Origin: Salegentibacter maritimus | GTDB lineage: Bacteria; Bacteroidota; Bacteroidia; Flavobacteriales; Flavobacteriaceae | Assembly (NCBI RefSeq): GCF_016236915.1 | Contig: NZ_JAEHOK010000001.1 | Span: 1 to 64,000, forward strand | Direction: 5' to 3' | DNA length: 64,000 nucleotides | Shown here: positions 15,222 through 24,201 of the stretch, in pieces | Numbering within the stretch: position 1 is the first letter of the stretch | Layout: each line of letters starts with the position of its first letter | The notes under the pieces: generated by a model | Told to the model about the DNA's origin: nothing | Databases searched by the model: none | Seen by the model: only the letters and a program-made list of their open reading frames with translations | Position numbers and translations under genes: made by a program

Positions 15222-15828
15222 TCTCTTATTGTTGTTTTGTAGCTTTAACCTGTTTGCACAACAAGAACTTTCTAAAGCCGAAATTGATCAATTTCGGGAA
15301 GATGTAACTGCTAAAGCTAATGAGCTGGAGACTTTACAGGCTAATTTTGTACAGACAAAGAAAATGGAGATGATCACAGATGAAACTGTGAGTCATGGAA
15401 AGTTATTTTATCAAAAACCCGACAAGCTAAAGTGGGAATATAAAGAGCCACAAGATTATGTTATTTTATTGGTCGGTAACGAATTGCACATTAATGATGC
15501 CGGTGATAAAAGTGTAAGAAATACTACTTCAAATAAACTATTTGGTAAAATAGCGAAATTAATAACCGGAAGTGTTAACGGTAACTTACTTGATGATACT
15601 GAAAATTTCAATTTTTCTTATCTTAAAGAGAACAATTATATAATCACTTCTATTGTTCCTAAAAACAGTCATTTAAAACAAATGTTCGCCGAAATACAAA
15701 TGAAGTTTAACAGAGAGAATTTAGTTGAAAAAGTAAGTTTGATTGAAGAATCTGGCGACGCAACAGTTATTGAATTCAAGAAAATGGAATTAAATAAAAA
15801 GATTCCCACCTCTGTATTTCAACCTTAA
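15208..15828 (+). CDS. LolA-like outer-membrane lipoprotein carrier protein
   Basis: This 206-residue periplasmic protein has a signal peptide (1-17, ending NLFAQQ). It has a LolA fold, recognised from LQANFVQTK, SHGKLFYQKPDKLKWEY and PKDYVILL-like strands. LolA/LolB-fold proteins bind lipids in a hydrophobic cup. Inside this operon it most likely shuttles the hydrophobic aryl polyene, or its lipid conjugate, from the MMPL pump across the periplasm, instead of acting as the housekeeping lipoprotein chaperone. LolA-like and MMPL genes together are a shared trait of aryl polyene loci. Confidence 0.88.
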   Translation: MRILNLLLLFCSFNLFAQQELSKAEIDQFREDVTAKANELETLQANFVQTKKMEMITDETVSHGKLFYQKPDKLKWEYKEPQDYVILLVGNELHINDAGDKSVRNTTSNKLFGKIAKLITGSVNGNLLDDTENFNFSYLKENNYIITSIVPKNSHLKQMFAEIQMKFNRENLVEKVSLIEESGDATVIEFKKMELNKKIPTSVFQP

Positions 15829-15895
15829 ATCTTGCAAAATCTGAAAACCTCAATTTTCTTTATACCTTAGCAATACATCAACAACCAACAATAAT

Positions 15896-16267
15896 ATGTT
15901 ATTAAAAGATTTTTATTCTGTATTGGGTACAAAGCAGGAAGGCAAAAAAAATATTACCCAGATTGAAATTAATAAAAAACACGCTATTTACAACGGGCAT
16001 TTTCCCGGAAGACCGGTAACCCCGGGTGTTATATTAATGCAATTATTTAAGGAAGAGGTAGAGCGCAATTGTGGCTGTACATTGGAGTTTAAAAAAGGGA
16101 GTAATATAAAATTTATGGCTGTTGTAGATCCCAATAAAGACGCTGTATTAAACCTGGAATCTGAAATTGAAGAAACTAATGGGGAAATAAAACTTAAAGG
16201 AATAGCCAGGAATTTAGAGGGTATATCTTTAAAAATAAATTCCTTTTACAAAAAGCTTGAATCTTAG
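15896..16267 (+). CDS. FabZ-like dehydratase-fold protein with Glu-to-Gln change
   Basis: This 123-residue hotdog protein resembles FabZ/FabA. The catalytic His35 lies in NGHFPGRPVTPGV. The catalytic acid of the central helix, normally Glu (or Asp in FabA), is Gln49 in VILMQLF. It could be a partner of the ApeP-like dehydratase at 9356 in a heterodimer, paralleling the ApeI/ApeP pair, or a non-catalytic ACP-binding subunit. It lies 68 bp after lolA and 59 bp before the GT2 gene, within the operon but followed by a likely internal promoter. Confidence 0.8.
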   Translation: MLLKDFYSVLGTKQEGKKNITQIEINKKHAIYNGHFPGRPVTPGVILMQLFKEEVERNCGCTLEFKKGSNIKFMAVVDPNKDAVLNLESEIEETNGEIKLKGIARNLEGISLKINSFYKKLES

Positions 16268-16279
16268 CGGTTTAGCGTA

Positions 16280-16308
16280 TTGCCCTTTACTTTTTAATTA
16301 TACTTTTG
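16280..16308 (+). promoter_or_regulatory. Possible internal promoter before the GT2/MMPL genes
   Basis: TTG (16280-16282), 18 bp, then TACTTTTG (16301-16308) fits the Bacteroidota pattern. The spacing equals that of the promoter at 28155-28184. It could drive the glycosyltransferase, pump and downstream genes independently of the main operon promoter. Confidence 0.45.
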
Positions 16309-16326
16309 CAAAAAAGCCACTTTAGT

Positions 16327-17526
16327 TTGAACCAAACACCTATTTATCAATCCAGATTTGAAGCTTTAAATTGCTGTATTCTAATTCCTACCTACAATAA
16401 CGAGAAAACTCTAGGTGGTGTTCTACAGGATTTACTTCTATATACCGCCAATATTTTGGTGGTTAATGATGGTTCTACAGATGCTACGAGGGATATTCTT
16501 AAAGATTTTCAGGAAATTAATGTCCATCACTTTCAAGAAAATAAAGGAAAGGGCGAGGCTTTAAAACACGGATTCAAAGTAGCTGAAGATCTAGGTTATA
16601 AATATGCCATCACCATAGATTCTGATGGACAGCATTATCCAGATGATTTGGACATTTTTCTTACCCAATTAGAAGAAAAAAAAGAAGGTACAGAGATTTT
16701 ACTGGTGGGTGATCGTAATATGGGGCAGGATGGAATTCCCGGAAAAAGTACTACCGGCAATAAATTTTCTAATTTTTGGTTTTTGGTGGTCACTGGTACC
16801 CAACTTACCGATACGCAAAGTGGCTACAGGCTTTATCCGTTAAAGGTGGTAAATAATATAAAGCTTTATACCAATAAATTTGAATTGGAAATAGAGATAA
16901 TTGTCAAGGCTGCCTGGAGAAAAGTAAAAGTAAGAAACGTGCCCATAAAAGTTTTCTATGAAGAAAACCGGGTTACTCACTTTAGGCCGTTTTGGGACAT
17001 TACCAGGATAACGATATTGTACATTTGGTTTGTGTTGGTGAGTTTTTTTTATATACATCCGCGTGATACTTACCAGGATTTTAGAAAGAAAGGCTATAAA
17101 CGTTTTTGGAAAGAAAACATTATTAAAAGTCAGGAGCCGGCCCATAAAAAGGCGGCAGCCATTGCACTTGGTGTTTTTGTAGGAATCTTACCGTTTTGGG
17201 GGCTACATACGCTTTTGGTATTTAGTTTAGCCGCTATGTTTAAATTGAATAAAGTAGTTGCTTTTCTTTTTAGCAATATTAGTATTCCGCCGCTTATTCC
17301 TTTTATAATTTATGCAAGTTATCAGTCAGGTTCTTTGCTTACAGGACGTGGTTTTGCCTGGCAATTAAAACCTGAAGATTTTGATTCTACATCCGATATA
17401 TTCTTTGGCCTTTGGCAATATATATTAGGAAGCTTCGCCCTTGCGGGAATAGCAGCTTTACTACTGTGGATTGTGTTTTATTTCTTATTTTCGGTAACGA
17501 ACCAAAAACAGGTTATAAAACCTTAA
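16327..17526 (+). CDS. Family 2 glycosyltransferase with C-terminal DUF2062 domain
   Basis: This protein of about 399 residues carries a GT2 domain first: ILIPTYNNEKTL, VVNDGSTD, then DSDGQHYPDDL as the DXD-type nucleotide-sugar and metal site. DTQSGYRLYP is another conserved block. The last third is DUF2062: KKAAAIALGVFVGILPFWG, then SNISIPPLIPF, with about three membrane segments. It probably acts at the inner-membrane face, attaching sugar or a polyprenyl-phosphate-linked sugar to the pigment or its lipid. No ATG exists near the domain start. TTG at 16327 is preferred over TTG at 16306, because the latter lies in a -7 promoter box. Confidence 0.78.
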   Translation: MNQTPIYQSRFEALNCCILIPTYNNEKTLGGVLQDLLLYTANILVVNDGSTDATRDILKDFQEINVHHFQENKGKGEALKHGFKVAEDLGYKYAITIDSDGQHYPDDLDIFLTQLEEKKEGTEILLVGDRNMGQDGIPGKSTTGNKFSNFWFLVVTGTQLTDTQSGYRLYPLKVVNNIKLYTNKFELEIEIIVKAAWRKVKVRNVPIKVFYEENRVTHFRPFWDITRITILYIWFVLVSFFYIHPRDTYQDFRKKGYKRFWKENIIKSQEPAHKKAAAIALGVFVGILPFWGLHTLLVFSLAAMFKLNKVVAFLFSNISIPPLIPFIIYASYQSGSLLTGRGFAWQLKPEDFDSTSDIFFGLWQYILGSFALAGIAALLLWIVFYFLFSVTNQKQVIKP

Positions 17527-20502
17527 ATGCACACTTTCTTTCTTAAACTTTATTATTTTTTTCGAAGGCAAAAAGCAGTTGGTTTTTGCCTTTTGGCACT
17601 ATTTATAGGTGTAAATGGCCATTTTGCCAGTAAAATTACATTAGAAGAAGATGTCACTAAATTAATTCCCACCGGCGAAAAGCAGGATGTTCTTAGGGAA
17701 GTATTAGAGCATACCGAATTTTCAGATAAACTAATTATTGCTGTTTCTTCAGAAGAAAAAGATCCGGAGGAACTTACCCAGTATGCAAATCAATTAACCG
17801 ATTCCCTGCATAGCCAAATACCGGGATATTTCACCAAAATTCAGGGAAAAGTACCGGAAGCAGGGGTTTTGGAGGTCTACGATTTTGTATACCAAAACCT
17901 ACCTTTGTTTTTAAATGAAAAAAATTATGCTGAAATAGAAAATAGGCTGGAGGTAGATAGTATCCAGAACCGACTGGAAAAATCCTATAAAAACCTTATT
18001 TCCCCAACCGGCTTTGTTACCAAGAATTTTATCTTTAAAGATCCACTTTCCATAACCAATTTGGGGCTGGAAAAGCTTAGAGAACTACAGGTAGATACCA
18101 ATTTTAAGATATATAATAATTATTTGATTACTAAAAATGAACAACATTTATTGTTGTTTATTACTCCCAAATATCCCTCCTCCGAAACTAAAAATAACCA
18201 GATTTTTATCCAGGAACTCGATAAAATAATTTCCAACTTAAATAAAAATCCAAAAGTAAATGCGCAATATTTTGGTGGGGTTTTATACGCTATTGCCAAT
18301 GCAAATCAAATTAAAAAGGATATTCAAATAACATTAAGTATTGCTTTTAGTATCCTTTTTTTATTACTAATTGTGTTTTACAGAAAGTTTTATGTACCGT
18401 TACTTCTCTTTATTCCAAGCGTTTTAGGAGCTTTATTGGCTATAGGTGTTTTATACTTAACAAAGTCTTCGGTTTCAGCTATTTCTTTAGGAATTGGTGC
18501 CATTCTTTTAGGAATAAGCCTGGATTATGCGCTTCATATTCTTACGCATTTTAAGAATAATGCCAATGTGAAAGTACTTTATAAAGAGGTAGTAAAGCCT
18601 ATCTTAATGAGTAGTTTTACCACGGCAATTGCTTTTTTATGTCTCCTTTTTCTTAAGAGTGAAGCTTTAAACGATCTGGGTATTTTTGCCGCTGTAAGTG
18701 TTGTAACGGCTTCGGTTTTTGCACTTCTGTTAATTCCACATTTTTACCGGGCACCTAAAGATCCCAAGAAAATAAGATCTAATTGGTTAGATAAAATTGC
18801 TTCATATAGATTTTATGAGCGAAAATTTTTTGTGGCCGGGGTAGTGCTTTTATTTATAGGCGGACTTTTCTTTTTTAATTCTGTTAGGTTTAATGAAGAT
18901 CTTTCTCAGCTTAATTATGAGCCGAAAAACATTAAAGAAGTCGAAGAGGATATTAAAAATATCTCTAAAAAAGCAGCCAATACTACCTATTTGGTTTCTT
19001 ATGGAAAGGATATTGAAGAGGCCCTGGAACAAAATAACCAGCTCTACAGGGAGCTACAATTATTAAAAAATACAAATAAGATAGAAAACTTCAGTAGTAT
19101 TGGTGGGGTGGTGCTTTCTACCCAATCCCAAAACGAAAAAATTGAAACCTGGCGGAATTTTTGGACCAAAACTAAAAAGGAAAAATTAAAAGAAAACCTA
19201 CTAAAAGAATCGGCTAAACTTGGTTTTAAGCAAGAAAGCTTTACTAGGTTTTACGAGCAACTGGATAAAGATTTTAGCGGAATTTTTCTCGATGATTACC
19301 GCAATGTAAAAACACTTTATTTAGACGATTTTATAAATAGAAGTCCCGGATTTTCTACCGTAACAAGTACGCTTAGTTTTAATGAAATGCAGCCCGGGGT
19401 ATTGGAACAATTAGAAAAAAAGGGCAATGTAATAGCAATAGACCGAAAACAAATAAACCAGGATTTTTTGGGGAATTTGAAAAATGAATTTAACCGACTG
19501 ATCTTATTCTCGGTAATTGCGGTTTTTATTGTTTTATTGTTCTTTTATCGTAGCCTGTTGCTTAGCTTGCTAACACTTTTGCCCATTGCCGTTACCTGGG
19601 TAATTGCTTTGGGACTTATGGCGATTTTCCAAATTCAGTTTAATGTTCTCAACATTATAATTTCCACCTTTATTTTTGGTCTGGGCTTGGATTATAGCAT
19701 TTTTATAACCAATGCCTGCCTTAAAGAATACGAAACCGGGAAAAAGGCATTAGCAACCTATCAGGCTTCCATTCTACTATCTGTTTTAACCACCTTATTG
19801 GGAATAGGCACATTGATATTTGCTAAACATCCTGCGCTACAGTCGGTTTCTATAGTTTCAGTAATTGGCATTATAACTGCTATGATTGTAGCTTTTGTAT
19901 TCCAAACAAAATTATTCCAAATCCTTCTCTTTAAAAGAAGGGAAAATGGCCGTGCGGCTTTTGGTTTTCGCGCCTTTTTTAAAAGAAATACCTCTAAAGA
20001 AAGGCTATATTTTAAAAAGAAATTGTTGGCAAACTATCGTTATAAATCGGTGTATAAAAATGCAAAAAATGAATTTTCAAAGCAAAGGGAACGCTTTTTA
20101 ATAACTTCAGAATTTGTAGAACCCGGTGAACATGTATTTTTGCAGAACACCTATTTAGGCTTGTTACCTTTGTTTCTATTTCTAAAAAACCAACATACTT
20201 TTTTTCAGGTTTTTGACTCAGATAAAGAAAACTTAAAGATTTCAAAAAATAGCTTTAGCGCAAGCAGTGAAAATTTAAAGTTTCAGAAGAATATTCCTTC
20301 ACAATTTACTGGTATTTCAGTATTTATAATTACAAAAAATCCGGAAGCAATTATTGCTGAAACCTTAAGGGAGGCTATTAAAAAAAATGCTGAAAAAGTA
20401 ATTATTTTAACTCCTGATTATAACAGCAGATGGCTAATAGACCATAATTTTGAAATTATTTACCGACAAAATAATATCCTCGTTTTAAAAAGAATGACTT
20501 AA
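17527..20502 (+). CDS. MMPL/RND-type lipid exporter with an extra C-terminal domain
   Basis: This 991-residue inner-membrane protein has the twelve-helix RND layout. A first membrane segment (about 15-35) is followed by a periplasmic loop, then helices at about 262-400. The second half repeats this, with a periplasmic loop (about 430-650) and helices at about 652-800. LDYALHIL and LDYSIFIT are the paired TM4/TM10 motifs of MMPL proteins. Likely substrate is the aryl polyene or its lipid form. Residues from about 808 on form an unusual soluble cytoplasmic tail that looks like a degenerate Rossmann methyltransferase: a poorly conserved nucleotide loop, then a predicted strand FFQVFDSDKENL. No gap separates it from its neighbours. 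Confidence 0.85.
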   Translation: MHTFFLKLYYFFRRQKAVGFCLLALFIGVNGHFASKITLEEDVTKLIPTGEKQDVLREVLEHTEFSDKLIIAVSSEEKDPEELTQYANQLTDSLHSQIPGYFTKIQGKVPEAGVLEVYDFVYQNLPLFLNEKNYAEIENRLEVDSIQNRLEKSYKNLISPTGFVTKNFIFKDPLSITNLGLEKLRELQVDTNFKIYNNYLITKNEQHLLLFITPKYPSSETKNNQIFIQELDKIISNLNKNPKVNAQYFGGVLYAIANANQIKKDIQITLSIAFSILFLLLIVFYRKFYVPLLLFIPSVLGALLAIGVLYLTKSSVSAISLGIGAILLGISLDYALHILTHFKNNANVKVLYKEVVKPILMSSFTTAIAFLCLLFLKSEALNDLGIFAAVSVVTASVFALLLIPHFYRAPKDPKKIRSNWLDKIASYRFYERKFFVAGVVLLFIGGLFFFNSVRFNEDLSQLNYEPKNIKEVEEDIKNISKKAANTTYLVSYGKDIEEALEQNNQLYRELQLLKNTNKIENFSSIGGVVLSTQSQNEKIETWRNFWTKTKKEKLKENLLKESAKLGFKQESFTRFYEQLDKDFSGIFLDDYRNVKTLYLDDFINRSPGFSTVTSTLSFNEMQPGVLEQLEKKGNVIAIDRKQINQDFLGNLKNEFNRLILFSVIAVFIVLLFFYRSLLLSLLTLLPIAVTWVIALGLMAIFQIQFNVLNIIISTFIFGLGLDYSIFITNACLKEYETGKKALATYQASILLSVLTTLLGIGTLIFAKHPALQSVSIVSVIGIITAMIVAFVFQTKLFQILLFKRRENGRAAFGFRAFFKRNTSKERLYFKKKLLANYRYKSVYKNAKNEFSKQRERFLITSEFVEPGEHVFLQNTYLGLLPLFLFLKNQHTFFQVFDSDKENLKISKNSFSASSENLKFQKNIPSQFTGISVFIITKNPEAIIAETLREAIKKNAEKVIILTPDYNSRWLIDHNFEIIYRQNNILVLKRMT

Positions 20503-22173
20503 GTGAATTTATTTTTTAGTAAAATATCGGTTTTAATTGCAGTTTTATTGCTTTTTAATTCCTGCGGAATAAAACCCTCTATGGAGCATAGACCCGATAT
20601 TTTGGGAATTGAAACCATAGATACTACGCGAACAAAGCTCAGTGAAACTCATTATAAAATTGGGAAAAATTCACTGTACAGAAATAAACATGGTATTTGG
20701 GAATTATACATTGAAGGCGATGCCCTGGAACGTGGTGTGATTGGTGGAAGTTTAACCAGAGAATTAATGCATAAACAGGAAACGGCTTTTATGGAAAAGA
20801 TCTATGAGCTGGTTACCAATACGGGGTATCGAAATTTTCTTAAAAAAACCGTGGCCTGGTTTAATCGTAAATTGTATTTGCACGTACCAGAAGAATACAA
20901 ACAGGAAATATACGGGACCTCGTTATTTGGCCTGGAAAAATATGATGATTTTGCGCCGGCTTATATTAGAATGCTTTATTTTCATGGTGCCCACGATATT
21001 GGCCATGCCTTGCAGGATTTAATGTTGGTTGGTTGTACCTCGTTTGCCGCCTGGGATAATAAAACCGAAGATGGCCAATTGCTCTTAGGTAGGAACTTCG
21101 ATTTTTATGCGGGAGATGAGTTTGCAGAAGAAAAAATTGCAGCCTTTGTAAACCCCGATAATGGACATAGGTTTATGATGTACACCTGGGCCGGGATGAT
21201 TGGTTCGGTAAGTGGTTTAAATGAAAAAGGAATAAGTGTTACACTTAACGCTGGAAAAAGTAAAATTCCTTTACAGGCTAAAACGCCAATTAGCCTGGTT
21301 GCCCGTGAAATTTTGCAATATGCCTCTTCTACTGAAGAAGCCATTGCAATTGCCAAAAAACGAGAGGTATTCGTATCTGAATCTATTATGGTGGGAAGTG
21401 CCAAAGAACAGAAGGCAATTCTAATTGAAGTAGCCCCGGGAAAATTAGGTGTTTATGAAGTTGAAAACTCAAACAAGTTAATTTGTAGTAATCATTTTCA
21501 AAGTGAAGCCTACGCTGAAGATAGCCGAAATTTAAAAGCCAAAACTGAAAGTCATTCGCAATACCGGTTTGATAAAATGCAGGAACTGCTTGCTGAAAAC
21601 AACAAATTAAACCCGCAAAAAGCCGCCGATATATTACGAAACAAAGAGGGGTTGGATGGAGTTAGCTTAGGTTTTGGCAACGAAAAAGCTATCAATCAAT
21701 TATTAGCGCATCACGGAATTATTTTTAAGCCTGAAGAAAAAAAGGTTTGGGTATCGGCAAACCCTTATCAGTTGGGCACTTTTGTGGCATACGATCTTGA
21801 TAGTGCCTTTAAAAAGTTTGAAGAAGGAAATGTTACAAAAAGTGTAATGCTCAATGAACAAAACATTGGCGCAGACCCATTTTTAAATTCAGAAGCTTAT
21901 AGAGACTATGAAAAATATCGAAAATTAAGTCAGGAATTAACGCATGCGATTTCTAAGGGAAAAGAGATTTCAGAAGCAAAAATCAAAACCCTAAAATCCT
22001 TAAATCCTCACTTTTGGGAGGTCTATAAAATTTCCGGAGATTATTATTTTCAGCAACAGGACTATAAAAAAGCAGTGATAAATTTCAAGCAGGCGAAAAG
22101 GAGGGAAGTAACTACTTTACCAGATGAAGAATATCTGGATAAAATGATTAAAAAATCTTATCGAAAAATCTAA
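20503..22173 (+). CDS. Secreted C45-type acyltransferase/amidohydrolase lipoprotein
   Basis: This 556-residue protein starts with a lipoprotein signal (LLLFNSC, Cys21) from a GTG codon right after the pump's stop. The central domain belongs to the Ntn-hydrolase acyl-CoA:6-aminopenicillanate acyltransferase (C45) type, recognised by VGCTSFAAWD, then LLGRNFDF, then WAGMIGSVSGLNEKGISV. Cys178 is the predicted N-terminal nucleophile after autoprocessing. The tail (about 480-556) is helical and possibly TPR-like, from GDYYFQQQDYKKAVINF. Candidate role: periplasmic acyl transfer or hydrolysis on the aryl polyene or its partner. It is a lipoprotein, so acts outside the cytoplasm, after export. Direct substrate unknown. 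Confidence 0.82.
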   Translation: MNLFFSKISVLIAVLLLFNSCGIKPSMEHRPDILGIETIDTTRTKLSETHYKIGKNSLYRNKHGIWELYIEGDALERGVIGGSLTRELMHKQETAFMEKIYELVTNTGYRNFLKKTVAWFNRKLYLHVPEEYKQEIYGTSLFGLEKYDDFAPAYIRMLYFHGAHDIGHALQDLMLVGCTSFAAWDNKTEDGQLLLGRNFDFYAGDEFAEEKIAAFVNPDNGHRFMMYTWAGMIGSVSGLNEKGISVTLNAGKSKIPLQAKTPISLVAREILQYASSTEEAIAIAKKREVFVSESIMVGSAKEQKAILIEVAPGKLGVYEVENSNKLICSNHFQSEAYAEDSRNLKAKTESHSQYRFDKMQELLAENNKLNPQKAADILRNKEGLDGVSLGFGNEKAINQLLAHHGIIFKPEEKKVWVSANPYQLGTFVAYDLDSAFKKFEEGNVTKSVMLNEQNIGADPFLNSEAYRDYEKYRKLSQELTHAISKGKEISEAKIKTLKSLNPHFWEVYKISGDYYFQQQDYKKAVINFKQAKRREVTTLPDEEYLDKMIKKSYRKI

Positions 22174-23430
22174 ATGACCAATTTTTACGATATAAATAAA
22201 AATAAGGAGTTGCTAGTACAGCAGTTAGAATACACTGCTAAAAATTCTCCTTTTTATAAAGCGCAATTTAAGAAAAACAATATAGATATAGGTCAGGTTA
22301 ATTCTTATCGGGAATTCAGAAAAATACCAATTACTACCAAAGAGGATTTACAGAATTATAACGAAGAATTTATTGCGGTTAAAAAAGATGAAATTATAGA
22401 TTATGTAACTACTTCGGGTACCCTGGGGAATCCGGTTAGTTTTGCTTTAAACGACGCCGACTTAGAGCGGCTGGCCGAAAACGAACGCCTTTCTTTTGAA
22501 ATGGTAGGAGTCACGAAATTTAGCGTCGTGCAACTTACTACGACTCTGGACCGCAGGTTTATGGCCGGGATGGCTTACTTTCTGGGTTTACGAAAACTGG
22601 GCGCCGGGATTGTAAGAACCGGCAGTGGTCTGCCGGGTTTGCAATGGGAATCTATAGAAAGGTTTAAACCTGATTTTCTTATTGCAGTTCCTTCATTTCT
22701 GCTGAAAATGATCGATTTTGCTATTGAAAACGGAATTGATTATAAAAATTCCTCAATTAAAGCTGCTGTATGTATTGGCGAACCTTTGCGAAATCCAGAT
22801 TTCAGTCTAAATTCTTTAGGTCGAAAAATAAAAGATTTATGGGATATAGAATTATTTTCTACCTATGCCAGCACTGAAATGGCAACTGCATTTACCGAGT
22901 GTAACCAACATAAGGCTAATCATAGTTTATCAAGTTTAATTTTTACTGAAGTTTTAGATGAAAATCAAAATCCGGTAAAACCCGGTGAAATTGGAGAATT
23001 AGTGGTAACGCCTTTGCAAACCCAAACAATGCCGTTAGTGAGATTTGCAACAGGAGATATGGTGAAGTTTTATGGAGAAAATTGTGATTGTGGGAGAAAG
23101 TCAATGAGAATTAGCACCCCTGTTGGGCGTAAAAAGCAAATGATAAAGCTGAAAGGAACTACGCTTTATCCACAGCAAATTATCAATTTACTTACGGATT
23201 TTGAAACTCTAAAAATATTTGTTATCGAAGCGAGTTTAAATGAAAATCAAAATGATAAACTCCTGATAAGAATCCCGAATGACTTTGTAGAGATTGACAG
23301 GCTTCAGGAGCATTTACAGTCGGGCTTAAAAATAAAAATACCTTTAGAAAGAACTTCCGTAGAAAAACTTGAAAAGCTAAAGTTTCCAAAAGAAAGCAGA
23401 AAGCCAAAAATTTTCCATGACAATCGCTAA
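22174..23430 (+). CDS. PaaK-like aryl-CoA/ACP ligase (AMP-forming)
   Basis: This 418-residue protein is a phenylacetate-CoA ligase-family adenylating enzyme. The phosphate-binding loop is TTSGTLGNPV (79-88). The central YASTEMATAF and the FATGDMVKF block carry the usual substrate and ATP contacts. CDCGRKSMR shows a PaaK-type Cys-rich turn. Lys in the C-terminal KLKGTTLYP completes the mobile domain. Proposed function: activate 4-coumarate made by the ammonia-lyase and transfer it to the operon's ACP (or to CoA) to prime chain extension. It is the last gene of the operon; stop and the next convergent gene are 3 bp apart. Confidence 0.87.
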   Translation: MTNFYDINKNKELLVQQLEYTAKNSPFYKAQFKKNNIDIGQVNSYREFRKIPITTKEDLQNYNEEFIAVKKDEIIDYVTTSGTLGNPVSFALNDADLERLAENERLSFEMVGVTKFSVVQLTTTLDRRFMAGMAYFLGLRKLGAGIVRTGSGLPGLQWESIERFKPDFLIAVPSFLLKMIDFAIENGIDYKNSSIKAAVCIGEPLRNPDFSLNSLGRKIKDLWDIELFSTYASTEMATAFTECNQHKANHSLSSLIFTEVLDENQNPVKPGEIGELVVTPLQTQTMPLVRFATGDMVKFYGENCDCGRKSMRISTPVGRKKQMIKLKGTTLYPQQIINLLTDFETLKIFVIEASLNENQNDKLLIRIPNDFVEIDRLQEHLQSGLKIKIPLERTSVEKLEKLKFPKESRKPKIFHDNR

Positions 23431-23433
23431 GTT

Positions 23434-24183
23434 TTAAATAATCTTTTTGATAACGCGAAGTTGGTGGGTATGTCTTTTTAAATCGGCATTAAAAATTCCG
23501 GAATGATCAATTCTATCAATTCTTACTTTTCCGTCTACGTGAATAATATAATTATCGTTCATCATAATTCCCACGTGGTCTATTACTCCATCCTTATCAT
23601 CAAAAAAAGCAAGATCCCCGGCTTCACTTTCTTCAATAAAACTAAGCGGTTCGCCTTGTTTAGCCTGATCGGCCGAATTTCTATTTAATTGGTAGCCGTT
23701 TAACTTGTAAACCATTTGTGTAAGTCCGCTGCAATCAATACCCAGGGGCGATTTACCTCCCCAGGCATAGGGGCTGTTTAAATACAAAAGGGCTGTTTTT
23801 ACAATCTCATTTTTAGGATTTTTACAGCTAATAAAATTTCCTTCAAAATCATGACTTAATAAACCTGTAGCGTTAAGTGATGCTCCCAGTGGAATTGTGA
23901 TAAGATGTCCATTTTGATCGGTTAAAAAATCAAACAAATCAGAGGAATATTTGGGCGTAGACTGTTGTAATTGCAGATAAATTTCTTCAGGAATTTTAAG
24001 CAATTGACTATTGGAGATCCAGGCCTCAAAATTATCGAATGCAACACGAATCCTGCTCCATTGAGCACGTTCTTCAAGTATTTTAAAATGTTCTCCATAA
24101 AGAACCTGAGAGACCATTTCGCTCTGATTGGATGTGGTTTCGCGAAGTGGTACAATGCTTAAGGGGCAAATTCCGTATTGCAT
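23434..24183 (-). CDS. NlpC/P60 cysteine peptidase with SH3-like N-terminus
   Basis: This 249-residue hydrolase has an N-terminal bacterial SH3-like region (about 1-110: ICPLSIVPLRE, EHFKILEERAQWSRIRV). The C-terminal NlpC/P60 domain has Cys151 in GIDCSGL, His203 in IDHVGI and His215 in IIHVDG. It should cleave gamma-D-Glu-diaminopimelate bonds in peptidoglycan peptides. No signal peptide is visible, so it may work in the cytoplasm on recycled muropeptides, as YkfC-like enzymes do. It is convergent with the polyene operon and lies just downstream of the thiolase gene on the minus strand (18 bp). Confidence 0.9.
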   Translation of the reverse strand: MQYGICPLSIVPLRETTSNQSEMVSQVLYGEHFKILEERAQWSRIRVAFDNFEAWISNSQLLKIPEEIYLQLQQSTPKYSSDLFDFLTDQNGHLITIPLGASLNATGLLSHDFEGNFISCKNPKNEIVKTALLYLNSPYAWGGKSPLGIDCSGLTQMVYKLNGYQLNRNSADQAKQGEPLSFIEESEAGDLAFFDDKDGVIDHVGIMMNDNYIIHVDGKVRIDRIDHSGIFNADLKRHTHQLRVIKKII

Positions 24184-24201
24184 TCAATAAAAAATATATA
24201 A

